A stretch of 64,000 nt of DNA. Source: Bog-756 sp963699345. GTDB taxonomy: Bacteria > Actinomycetota > Acidimicrobiia > Acidimicrobiales > RAAP-2. The first letter of the stretch is position 1; every line of letters begins with the position of its first letter. Position numbers and translations under genes: made by a program. Positions 25,689 to 34,165 of this stretch are shown one piece after another. The notes under the pieces are model-generated. The model was not told the DNA's origin and ran no database searches. It saw only the letters and a list, made by a program, of their open reading frames with translations. The DNA is taken from the NCBI GenBank assembly GCA_963699345.1, contig CAVOTL010000001.1, positions 248,001 through 312,000 of the forward strand, read 5' to 3'.

Positions 25689-26570
25689 TCAGCCGGCGAG
25701 GGCCGCCGTGGTGCGCTCCAGGCAGTCGGGGTCGACCGTGCCGGGCACCAGGATGAACTCGTCGCAGCCCGCCGCCTCGGCGGCGGCCAGTGCGTCGAGC
25801 AGCCGGGCCGGGCTGCTGAGGCCGACGAGCCGGGACAGGGCGTCGGCCGCCTGCTCCCCGAAGACGGCCAGGTAGGCGCGGGCGAACCGCTTCAGCTCGG
25901 CATCGGCGTCGGGGCCGCCCAGCAGGTAGAAGGAGCCGCTGACGAGCCGGGGCCGCTCGGCGCGCCCGGCGGACTCCCAGGCGTCGAGGGCGAGGGCGTT
26001 GCCCCGGGCGATCTCGTCGGGGTCGGCACCGATCGAGAAGCCGGTGACCCCGGTCGCCCAGCGGGCGGCCCGGGCCATGGAGCGCGGTCCCATGGCGGCG
26101 GCCAGCAGTGGTGGGCCGCCCGGGCCGTGGGGGGCGGGCCCGACGGGCGAACCACCGTCGTAGGCCGGGGCGCCCGACCAGAGTCGGCGGAGTTCGTCCA
26201 CGCCCTCGTCGAGGCGTCGATGGCGGTCCTCGAACGGCACCCCCAGGGCGCGGTAGTCCTGGGCGCGCCCTCCGACCCCCACGCCCACGGTCAGCCGGCC
26301 GGCGGACAGGACGTCGAGGGTGGCCAGCTGCTTGGCCAGGAGCGCCGGTCGGTGGAGGGGCACGACGGCGATGTTGGTGATCACCCGGACGCGCTCGGTC
26401 AGTGCGGCGGCCGCCGTGTTGGCCACCAGCAACTCGGGATTGTGGAAGGTGATCCGCTCACCCGCCGAGACGCTCGAGTACGGGCCCTCGTCGATGCCCC
26501 GGCACCAGTCGACGAAGGTGTCGCGGCCGAACCCCTCGGCCATGGTGGGCAGGGCGATGCCGATCTCCAT
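25689..26570 (-). CDS. LLM-class flavin-dependent oxidoreductase
   Basis: 293 residues with the bacterial luciferase-like TIM-barrel pattern: MEIGIALPTMAEGFG at the start, ITNIAVVPLHRPALLAKQLATLDVLSAGR, VGVGGRAQDYRALG. The form SAGRLTVGVGVGG fits F420- or FMN-dependent oxidoreductases of actinobacteria. The residues distinguishing F420 from FMN use are not decisive by eye. ATG 26570 is chosen over upstream codons because the family begins MxIGIALP. It is convergent with cysE, and its substrate is unknown. Confidence 0.75.
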   Translation of the reverse strand: MEIGIALPTMAEGFGRDTFVDWCRGIDEGPYSSVSAGERITFHNPELLVANTAAAALTERVRVITNIAVVPLHRPALLAKQLATLDVLSAGRLTVGVGVGGRAQDYRALGVPFEDRHRRLDEGVDELRRLWSGAPAYDGGSPVGPAPHGPGGPPLLAAAMGPRSMARAARWATGVTGFSIGADPDEIARGNALALDAWESAGRAERPRLVSGSFYLLGGPDADAELKRFARAYLAVFGEQAADALSRLVGLSSPARLLDALAAAEAAGCDEFILVPGTVDPDCLERTTAALAG

Positions 26571-26661
26571 GGCGCCCGACACTAGCCACGGGTGGTCGAC
26601 GACCCGGGCCCGCACCGAATAGGACGACTTCTGACCCGGGGCGACGGGTCGGGTGCCACGG

Positions 26662-27721
26662 TCAGCGCAGGTGGGGCGCGGCCCTCCCGCTGTAGGCGGG
26701 GAGGTCGAGGTAGGTGCGGATCCCGGGAGGTGCCGCCACCACGGCCGGCACGGCGCTGACGCAGTGGGTGGCCGTGGCGACCACGCCCGGGTTCCGGGCC
26801 AGGCCGGCGGCGACCGAGTCGGGATGCCACCCCCGGAACGTCACCCGGGCCGACGGGTCGCCGGTCACCTCCACCTCGAACCGCTCGCCCTCGGGTCCGA
26901 ACCCCCAGGCCGGGTCGAGGTGCTCCTCGCCCATGAACCAGTTGGTGGCCACGGTGATGACCGGCTCGTCGCGCACCGTGGCCACCCAGCGGAACTTCTG
27001 GGCGGCGATGCGGCCGGGGGTGATCGGGCCGATGGGCGAGTCGATCGGAGCGGTCGCCACCGCCACCTCGTGGGACACGCGGAGGTCGGGGTCGAGGGCG
27101 AAGCCGAGCGCGTGACCGACCATGCGGATCGACTGGCCGAAGCCGTCGCCGAGGATGGTGGGCATCATCGACGCCGCCGCCTCCTCGGGGGTCCGGCCGA
27201 ACAGCATGATGTCGCCGACCACCGCCGGGTGCGTCATAGGTGCGGATGTCGGAGAACTCCTCGGCCCGCACGTGGGTGATGGACTGCGACAGCGCGGAGA
27301 CCATCAACGGGAAGCGCTCGGTGATGCCGCCGGGGTGGATGCCCGTCCCGTGCACCGCTGGTGCCCCCGGCCACGCAGGCGGCCTCGATGGCCGACTCGT
27401 CCCGTCCCCCGGGGAAGAACCAGTTGAGCGGGCGTGACCACGTTCGTCCCCGACGCCAGGATCCGGGCCACCACGGCGGGGTCGGCCATGATCGGCGCGT
27501 AGACGACGCAGTCGGCCCCGAGGTCCAGGAGGGCGTCGACATCGTCGGTGGCGGCCACGCCGACCGGGTCGAGTACCGCACAGGTCGCCGACGTCGACGC
27601 CGACCTTGTCGGGGCTGTGGACCCAGCACCCCACGAGCTCGAGTTCGGGATGGGCGACGATGCCCGCCACCGCCGCCCGGCCGACACCCCCGGTCGCCCA
27701 CTGGATCACCTTGATGGCCAT
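26662..27721 (-). CDS. DapB-like NAD(P)H-dependent reductase/amine dehydrogenase, multiply frameshifted
   Basis: Pieces of one protein of about 350 residues lie in three frames. They are MAIKVIQWATGGVGRAAVAGI (Rossmann start, GxGGxGR), then from about 27578 ADCVVYAPIMADPAVVARIL, from about 27435 LNWFFPGGRDESAIEAACVA, from about 27360 VHGTGIHPGGITERFPLMVSA, and from about 27238 MLFGRTPEEAAASMMPTILG to the stop at 26662. These match the dihydrodipicolinate-reductase-like family that includes 2,4-diaminopentanoate dehydrogenase. Four shifts in 1 kb make the gene look dead, but the amino-acid sequence between them is well conserved, so consensus errors are more likely than decay. Confidence 0.65.
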
Positions 27722-28018
27722 CGGGACCGCCCTTCTGCGTCCGGGTGCGGGTGCACCGCCGACCGAGCGTAGATCGGACGGAGGGCGCCGGGTGGCGGGG
27801 CATCGTCCCAGGTCAGACGGGTCGTGCGCCCGCCGAGGCATTTCCGGGCTCGCCATGTCTTTCGGGGGGTCGGTCGGGTAGAGTTGGGGGCACGAGCAGT
27901 CCGTGGTCCGGACGGCGCGCAACGGGGGTTCCCCGGTGCCGGTCACCGGGCGTCGCGGGCCGTCGCCGTGTCCGCCGGGCGACGCCGGTGACGGATGCAG
28001 ATACGAAGGGGCTCGGGG

Positions 28019-29637
28019 ATGAACAGCTGGCTGCAGGCCATGAAGCAGTGGAGCCGATGGCTCATGGGCTCCGCGCCGCTGCCGGACGGCCGTTCCAAGG
28101 TCATGTTGGGCGGTACCGTCGCCGCCGTCGCGGTGATCGCCGTCGGCCTGCCCGCCGCCATCCCCTCCTCCACCTCCGCGTCCCCGGCGTCGGACCGGTC
28201 GGCCAGCAAGGATTCGGCGTCATCGGAGGGCGCGGTGCCGACGACCTCACCGATCCCGTCGGCCGGGTCGCCGGTGATCGCCTCGGGCGGGTCGACCACG
28301 ACGACGGTCGCCGGATCGTCGGGCTCGGGCTCGGGCTCGTCGGGCTCCGGCGGGACGACGACCACGAGCGACCACCGGGCGCACAAGGGGCACGGCCGCC
28401 ACGCCAAGGGCTCGCACGCCTCGACCACCACCACGACCACCGAGCTGTCGAACCACCCCGGTTCGGTGCTCGCCACCGCCGCCACCGGCGTGACCGTGCC
28501 GGTGGACGTTCCGGCGACCACCACGACCACCACGACGCCCGACACCAGCCCCTTCGTCCCGAGCGATCCGGTCGAGGCGCCGATCGATCCGGTGACCCCG
28601 CCCTCGGCCCCGCTGGCCACGTCGGCCCAGCCGTCGGTGGACTCGGCGCTGGTGACCTGGAAGCCCCGCGGCCGGTACCACCGCCACCGGGTACGACATC
28701 TTCGTGGGACTCGACCCCGGGCTCGGAGTCCGCCGTCCCGCTCAACGGCGCCGTCCCGGTCGTCGGCACCTCCTACCTGGTCACCGGACTGACGCCCGGT
28801 CGGATCTACTACTTCACCGTGCGGGGCCGGCTCGACGGGACCTCGTCGGCCGCCTCCAACGAGGTCTCGGCCATTCCGTTCGACCCTACCGCCGGTGGGG
28901 ACGCTGGACGGCCCCGTGGTCTCGATGGCCTCGACGGCCAACGGGAAGGGCTACTGGTTGGCCACCGCCACCGGTGCCCTGTCGGCCCACGGATCGGCCA
29001 CCGACCTCGGATCGACGGCCGGACTCGACCCTCGCCGCTCCCATCGTGAAGATCGTGGGGGACCCGCAAGGAGACGGCTACTGGGAGGTCGCCGCCGACG
29101 GTGGCGTCTTCGCCTTCGGCAACGCTCCCTTCAAGGGCGCCGCCTCCACGCTCTCGCTGAACTCGCCGATCGTCGACCTGGTCCCGACCGCCGACGGCCG
29201 CGGCTACTGGGAGGTCGCGTCCGACGGTGGCGTGTTCGCCTACGGCGACGCCGGCTTCCACGGCTCGCTCGGCGGGACGCCCCAGACGTCGCCCACGGTG
29301 GCCATGGCCGCCGACCCGGCGACCGGCGGGTACTGGCTGGTGGCCGCGGACGGCACGTGTCACGGGCTTCGACGCACCGTCGGTCGGGCCCACGGCCGTG
29401 CCCGTCGCTCCGGTGGTCGATGCGTCCGGCGCTCCCGGAGGTGACGGGCTGTGGGAGGTCACCCGCACCGGAGCCGTCTACGCCTACGGCGGGGCGGCCT
29501 TCCTGGGCCCCGACGCCGCGCTGGATCCCAACGCCCCGATCGCCGGCATCAGTGCCGAGCCGTCCGCCGGCTACTGGCTGGTGGGCGTGGACGGGGGCGT
29601 CTACGCCTACGGCGCCGGCTTCTACGGCGCCGGCTGA
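28019..29637 (+). CDS. secreted/anchored repeat protein with fibronectin type III domain, frameshifted
   Basis: The corrected product is about 535 residues. A membrane segment (MLGGTVAAVAVIAVGLPAA, residues 32-50) is followed by a long Ser/Thr/Gly-rich linker with runs of 5-7 threonines. Then comes a fibronectin III module (ATGYDIFVG, TSYLVTGLTPGRIYYFTVR), and at least five repeats of about 40-45 residues of the type GYWEVAADGGVFAFGNAPFKG (29060-29637). Each repeat has a Y/W pair and D/S-G-G-V-F/Y. Such repeats are widespread in secreted proteins of Acidimicrobiia. Frame changes are needed near 28675, 28705, 28900, 29030 and 29360. A surface or adhesive role is inferred. Confidence 0.65.
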
Positions 29638-29734
29638 GTCGCCCTTCCCGGTTCCGCCCGTCGGCCGGTCGGCGCCGGCGACCGTCCCGGGCTGCTCCCA
29701 CGCGGCTGTCCTCGTGACCCTCCGTCCCGATTGC

Positions 29735-29740
29735 TAGCGT
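29735..29740 (+). promoter_or_regulatory. -10-like hexamer before a three-codon mini-ORF
   Basis: TAGCGT is followed 8 nt later by ATG-CGG-CGA-TGA (29749-29760). The TGA overlaps the ATG (29757) of the aquaporin gene. Confidence 0.3.
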
Positions 29741-29756
29741 CGTCGCCGATGCGGCG

Positions 29757-30614
29757 ATGAGCGACCACCCGATGGCGGGGCACGAGTTCGCCGACCCCGA
29801 GGCGCCCGGGCAGTCGGACTCCGTGGCGCCCATGGCCACCGCCGAGCAGCGCATGGCGCTCATGGTCCGCAACTTCGCCGATCCGTCGCGCGAGTGGCGC
29901 CGGCTGTGCGCCGAGGTCTTCGGCACCTTCTTCCTCGTCCTGGTGGCGGCCGGCGGCCCGATGATCGGCCACTCCATCCCGGGATCGGTGGGACGGGCCG
30001 CCGCCGTGGTCGCCCCGGGCCTCATGGTCATGGCGATCATCCTCTTCATGGGCAAGGTGTCCGGCGCCCACCTCAACCCGGCGGTGACCGTCGCCTTCTC
30101 CCTCCGCCGTGACTTCCCGTGGCGCCGCGTGCCCGGCTACGTGGTGGCCCAGGCCATCGGGGCCGTGGCCGCCGCCGCGTTCCTCCAGACGGTGGTGGGC
30201 GTGTCGGCGAGATACGGATCGAACTACCCGGCCCCCGGACACACCGCCACCGCCGCCTTTCTCATGGAGACGGTCCTCACCCTCGGGCTGGTGAGCGTCA
30301 TCCTGGGCACCGCCTCGGGGGCCCAGCAGGTCGGTCTGTTCGGGGCCATCGGCGTGGGCGGATACATCGCCCTGGCCGGCCTGTGGGCCAGTCCCATCTC
30401 CGGCGCCTCGATGAACCCGGTGCGCACCCTCGGACCGGACGCCGTGTCGGCCGACTTCGGATCGTGGTGGGTCTACCTCGCGGGCCCGCTGCTCGGGGCG
30501 GTCCTGGCCGTGGGGATGGCGTACCTGTTGCGCGGGCCGGGAGGGGGAACCACCGGGTCGCTGGCCGCCCAGGGGAGCATCAACCAGCTGATCACCCGCC
30601 CCGGCAAGCCCTGA
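29757..30614 (+). CDS. aquaporin/MIP family channel
   Basis: 285 residues, six helices plus two half-helices. The first NPA box is intact (GAHLNPAVTVAFSLR); the second reads SMNPVRTLGP, that is NPV instead of NPA, with the conserved arginine retained. An N-terminal cytoplasmic extension of about 45 residues precedes TM1 (EVFGTFFLVLVAAGG). The form of the second box and the bulky residues suggest a water or small neutral solute channel; glycerol is possible, but no glycerol genes are adjacent (glpK is 27 kb away). The ATG overlaps the stop of a three-codon mini-ORF. Confidence 0.85.
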   Translation: MSDHPMAGHEFADPEAPGQSDSVAPMATAEQRMALMVRNFADPSREWRRLCAEVFGTFFLVLVAAGGPMIGHSIPGSVGRAAAVVAPGLMVMAIILFMGKVSGAHLNPAVTVAFSLRRDFPWRRVPGYVVAQAIGAVAAAAFLQTVVGVSARYGSNYPAPGHTATAAFLMETVLTLGLVSVILGTASGAQQVGLFGAIGVGGYIALAGLWASPISGASMNPVRTLGPDAVSADFGSWWVYLAGPLLGAVLAVGMAYLLRGPGGGTTGSLAAQGSINQLITRPGKP

Positions 30615-30650
30615 GGCGGTGCCGCGGACGCCCGGGCGGTTCCGTCGGGA

Positions 30651-32055
30651 CTAGCCGCCGACGAGTTTGCCCAGAGCGGCGGCGTGCCACGTCGCCCGCC
30701 CCTTGCGGTCCTCGGCGCGGTCGGCGGAGCCCGCCAGTCGCAGTCCGGCGTTGATGCCGAGGTAGCGGAAGGGCTCGGGTTCCCACCGGCGCGAGCGGTG
30801 GTTGACCCACGGCAGCCGGGTCAGCTCGGTGGACGAGCCGAGGATGAGGTCGCGCAGCGTGCGGCCGGCCAGGTTGGTGGTCGACAGACCGTCGCCCACG
30901 TACCCCCCGGCCCACGCCAGTCGGGTGGCGCCGTCGATGCCGACCGACGAGAACCAGTCACGGGAGATGCCCAGCGGTCCGCCCCAGGCGTGGGTCACCG
31001 CCACGTCGGCCAGGGCCGGGAAGAGCTCGACCAGGGTGCGGCGCAGGGCCTCGTGCACGCCGGCGTCCCGGTCGTAGGCCGGGCGGATGGTCGATCCGAA
31101 GTGGTACGGCGCGCCGCGCCCCCGAAGGCCATCCGACCGTCCTCGGTGCGCTGGCCGTAGATGACCAGATGACGGTGGTCGCTGAAGGTCTCCCGTCCGG
31201 CCAGGCCGGCCCCGTCCCAGAACGAGTCGGGCAGGGGCTCGGTGGCGATCATCAGCGAGTAGACGGGCACGAGGTCGCGCTCGTGACCGGCCAGGGTACG
31301 GGTGTAGCCCTCCGTGGCGCGCACGACGGTGCCGGCCCGGACCGTGCCCCGGTCGGTGGTGACCGTCCCGGGGGCGATGGAGCGGACCGTGGTGCGCTCG
31401 TAGACCGACACGCCACCGACGCTCGACCACCGAGGCCAGGCCGCGCACGAGGCGGGCGGGGTCGACGGCGGCGCAGTGCGGCGTGAAGGTGCCCGCCCAG
31501 CACGTCGGTGGCGCCGACCCGCCGGCGGGCCTCGTCGGCGGGCAGGAAGGCCAGGTCCTCCTCCCCGATGCCGCGGCGCCGGGCGTCGGCGACCTCCTCG
31601 TGGGTCCGCTCGAGCTGAGCCGGCGTGCGGGCGAGTACGACGGTGCCGCCCCGCCGGTAGCCGCAGTCGATGCCCTCGGCGTCCACCACGCGCCCGACCT
31701 CGCGCACGGTCTCCTCCATGGCGAGGCGCTGGGCGGTGCCCGCCCCGGGGCCCGACGTCCGGTCGAGCGTGGCCTCCGAGACGCTGAACAGGGCCGAGCA
31801 CCAGCCACCGTTGCGGCCCGACGCGCCGAAACCGGTCACGTCGCGCTCGAACACGGCGATGCGGAGGCCCGGGTCGGCCCGGTGCAGGTAGTAGGCCGTC
31901 CACAGACCGGTGAGGCCCCCGCCCACGACGGCCACGTCCACCTCGAGGTCGCCCGGCAGCGGAGGCCGGACGGTCAGCGATCCGGGCAGCCCGTCCCACC
32001 ACAGGGAGAGCGCCCGGTAGCGCTCGCCCGACGGCGGGGTCAGATCTGCTTCCAC
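30651..32055 (-). CDS. FAD-dependent amine oxidase (gamma-glutamylputrescine oxidase-like), three frameshifts
   Basis: About 465 residues when corrected. The N-terminal DAO fold has the dinucleotide site VDVAVVGGGLTGLWTAYYLH and VTGFGASGRNGGWCSALF, the typical PuuB/DadA-like pattern. Frame changes near 31487, 31425 and 31115 then join TFTPHCAAVDPARLVRGLAS, ERTTVRSIAPGTVTTDRGTV and APYHFGSTIRPAYDRDAGVH. The C-terminal FAD contact region is WAGGYVGDGLSTTNLAGRTL. It would oxidise an amine such as gamma-glutamylputrescine. Its GTG start overlaps the aminotransferase 3' end by 16 nt, so it belongs to the lrp-aminotransferase operon. Confidence 0.8.
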
Positions 32056-33410
32056 GCCTCGGTCAGCACGTCACGCAGGCGGCTGGTCATGTACTCGAAC
32101 TCCTCGGGTCCGCAGGTGAGCGGCGGGGCGAGCTGGATCACGGGATCGCCCCGGTCGTCGGCCCGGCAGATGAGCCCGGAGTCGTAGAGGGCGTGGGAGA
32201 GGTAGCCCCGGAGCAGCCGCTCGGCTTCGTCGTCGTTGAACGTCTCCTTGGTGTCCTTGTCCTTGACCATCTCGATGCCGTAGAAGTAGCCGGCCCCGCG
32301 GACGTCGCCCACGATGGGCAGATCGCGCAACGTGTCGAGCGAGGCACGGAACTCGGCCTCGTGCTCGCGCACGTTCTCGAGGATGCCCTCCTTCTCGAAC
32401 ACGTCGATGTTGGCCAGCGCCACCGCGGTCGACACGGGGTGCCCGGCGAAGGTGATGCCGTGCAGGAAGCTCGACCCGGCGAGGAACGGCTCGATGACCC
32501 GGTCGCTGACGGCCAGCGCCCCGAGCGGCGCGTAGCCGCTGGTGAGACCCTTGGCCATGGTGATCATGTCCGGCACGTAGTCGTAGCGCTCGGAGCCGAA
32601 GAAGTACCCGAGACGGCCCCAGGCGCAGATGACCTCGTCGGACACCAGCAGGACCCCGTGCCGGTCACAGATCTCGCGCACCCGCTGGAAGTAACCGGGC
32701 GGGGGAGGGAAGCAGCCGCCGGCGTTCTGGACCGGCTCCAGGAAGACGGCGGCCACCGTCTCGGGGTCCTCGGCCTCGATGGCCTGCTCGATGGCGTCGG
32801 CGGCCCAGCGCCCGAAGGCCTCCTCGTCGTCCTCGAAGTAGGGCGCCCGGTAGAAGTTGGTGTTCGGGACCTTGAAGGCGCCGGGCACCAGGGGCTCGAA
32901 CGGCGTGCGGATCTCGGTGACGCCCGTGATCGACAGGGCACCCATGGTGGCGCCGTGGTAGGCGATGCTCCGGCTGATGACCTTGGTGCGCTGGGGCTGG
33001 CCCATCAGCTTGAAGTACTGGCGGGCCAACTTCCACGCCGACTCGACCGCCTCGGAACCACCGGTGGTGAAGAAGATGCGGTTGATGTCCCCGGGCGTGA
33101 GCTCGGCGATCTTCTCCGCCAGCTCGACGGCCTTCGGGTGGGCGTAGCTCCACACCGGGAAGTACGCGAGCTTGGCCGCCTGCTCCGCGCCGGCCTGCAC
33201 GAGCTCCATGCGACCGTGACCGAGCTGGCTGGTGAACAGACCCGACAGGCCGTCGAGGTAGCGCTTGCCGTGCTGGTCGTAGACCCAGACCCCCTCGCCG
33301 TGGGTGATGACCGGGATCTCCTGCTTGGAGTCGGCGGACATCCGGGTGAAGTGCATCCAGAGGTGCCGGTGGGCACTCTCCTGGAGCTGGTCCATCGAGA
33401 ATTCGGTCAT
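32040..33410 (-). CDS. class III aminotransferase (putrescine/omega-amino acid type)
   Basis: 456 residues. The PLP lysine is in MITMAKGLTSGYAPLGA, the PLP phosphate site in FTTGGSEAVESAWKLARQY, and the aspartate in LLVSDEVICAWGRLG. HGEGVWVYDQHGKRYLDGLSG at the start is the pattern of omega-amine:pyruvate and putrescine aminotransferases (SpuC-like). The enzyme would move the terminal amino group of putrescine, a related diamine or a beta-amino acid to pyruvate, yielding alanine. An alanine dehydrogenase is encoded nearby. Its ATG overlaps the stop of lrp (ATGA). Confidence 0.85.
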   Translation of the reverse strand: MTEFSMDQLQESAHRHLWMHFTRMSADSKQEIPVITHGEGVWVYDQHGKRYLDGLSGLFTSQLGHGRMELVQAGAEQAAKLAYFPVWSYAHPKAVELAEKIAELTPGDINRIFFTTGGSEAVESAWKLARQYFKLMGQPQRTKVISRSIAYHGATMGALSITGVTEIRTPFEPLVPGAFKVPNTNFYRAPYFEDDEEAFGRWAADAIEQAIEAEDPETVAAVFLEPVQNAGGCFPPPPGYFQRVREICDRHGVLLVSDEVICAWGRLGYFFGSERYDYVPDMITMAKGLTSGYAPLGALAVSDRVIEPFLAGSSFLHGITFAGHPVSTAVALANIDVFEKEGILENVREHEAEFRASLDTLRDLPIVGDVRGAGYFYGIEMVKDKDTKETFNDDEAERLLRGYLSHALYDSGLICRADDRGDPVIQLAPPLTCGPEEFEYMTSRLRDVLTEAWKQI

Positions 33411-33886
33411 CGTGTCCCCCATGTGTAGGTCTGCTTCTTCAGTTTCAGGTACATGAACATCTCCGTCTCCCGTACCCCGGGGATCTGGCGGATCACCCCG
33501 TTCAGGAGCTCGAGCATCCGATCCTCGTCCTCGCACACCAACTCGACGAGGATGTCGTACTCGCCCGCCACCATGACCACGTAGTCGATGTCCTCGACGT
33601 CGGCGAGTCGGTCCGCCACCTCCCGGGCGTCGCCGTCGGCCCGGATGCCCACCATGGCCTGGCTGCGGAAGCCGACCTGCAGGGGATCGGTGACGGCCAC
33701 GATCTGCATGACCCCGGCGTCGCGCATCTTCTGGACCCGCTGGCGCACCGCGGCCTCGGACAGACCCACCGCTTCGGCGATGGAACCGTACGTGCGTCGG
33801 CCGTCCTGCTGCAGCTGCTCGACGATGGCCTTGTTGACGTCGTCGAGCAGGCCGGCGGCCACGCCGTTGGTGGAGTGGACGGTCAC
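33407..33886 (-). CDS. Lrp/AsnC-family regulator
   Basis: 159 residues. The N-terminal HTH reads NKAIVEQLQQDGRRTYGSIAEAVGLSEAAVRQRVQKM, and the C-terminal half is the RAM/ACT-like effector domain (QVGFRSQAMVGIRADGD ... GEYDILVELVCEDEDRMLEL). It would sense an amino acid or amine and control the flanking catabolic genes. It is the first gene of the minus-strand operon lrp-aminotransferase-oxidase, divergent from the aldehyde dehydrogenase. The 279-bp gap between them contains repeated GTTAAC-containing sites. Confidence 0.85.
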   Translation of the reverse strand: MTVHSTNGVAAGLLDDVNKAIVEQLQQDGRRTYGSIAEAVGLSEAAVRQRVQKMRDAGVMQIVAVTDPLQVGFRSQAMVGIRADGDAREVADRLADVEDIDYVVMVAGEYDILVELVCEDEDRMLELLNGVIRQIPGVRETEMFMYLKLKKQTYTWGTR

Positions 33887-33971
33887 GACCGGCCACCCGG
33901 GGTGGTCGGTGTCGAGCGGTGCGATGGGGTCGGGCTGTCGTATCGGCGCGTGGTCATTCGAATCCAGTTCT

Positions 33972-34043
33972 AGCAGTTAACGCACAGTTAACGTGGGTTC
34001 GGCCGGAAAAACAAGCGGATTCCGTAGCAGTTAACACAAAGTT
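33972..34043. promoter_or_regulatory. repeated AGCAGTTAAC sites, candidate Lrp operators
   Basis: AGCAGTTAACGCACAGTTAA begins at 33972 and AGCAGTTAACACAAAGTT at 34026, 54 bp apart (about five helical turns). Within the first copy CAGTTAAC occurs twice, 11 bp apart. The segment is much more AT-rich than its surroundings and lies between the lrp and aldehyde-dehydrogenase genes, so it could control both. Confidence 0.6.
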
Positions 34044-34165
34044 TTCGGAAATCACTTGTCAGATCGGCTGAGTTGAGCCACGATGACAGCCAATCGGCAG
34101 GCGAACGCCTGTCCGCCGGTCCGGTCCGGTCTGCGGACGCGCACCGTGAGAACGGGGAGGGTTCT

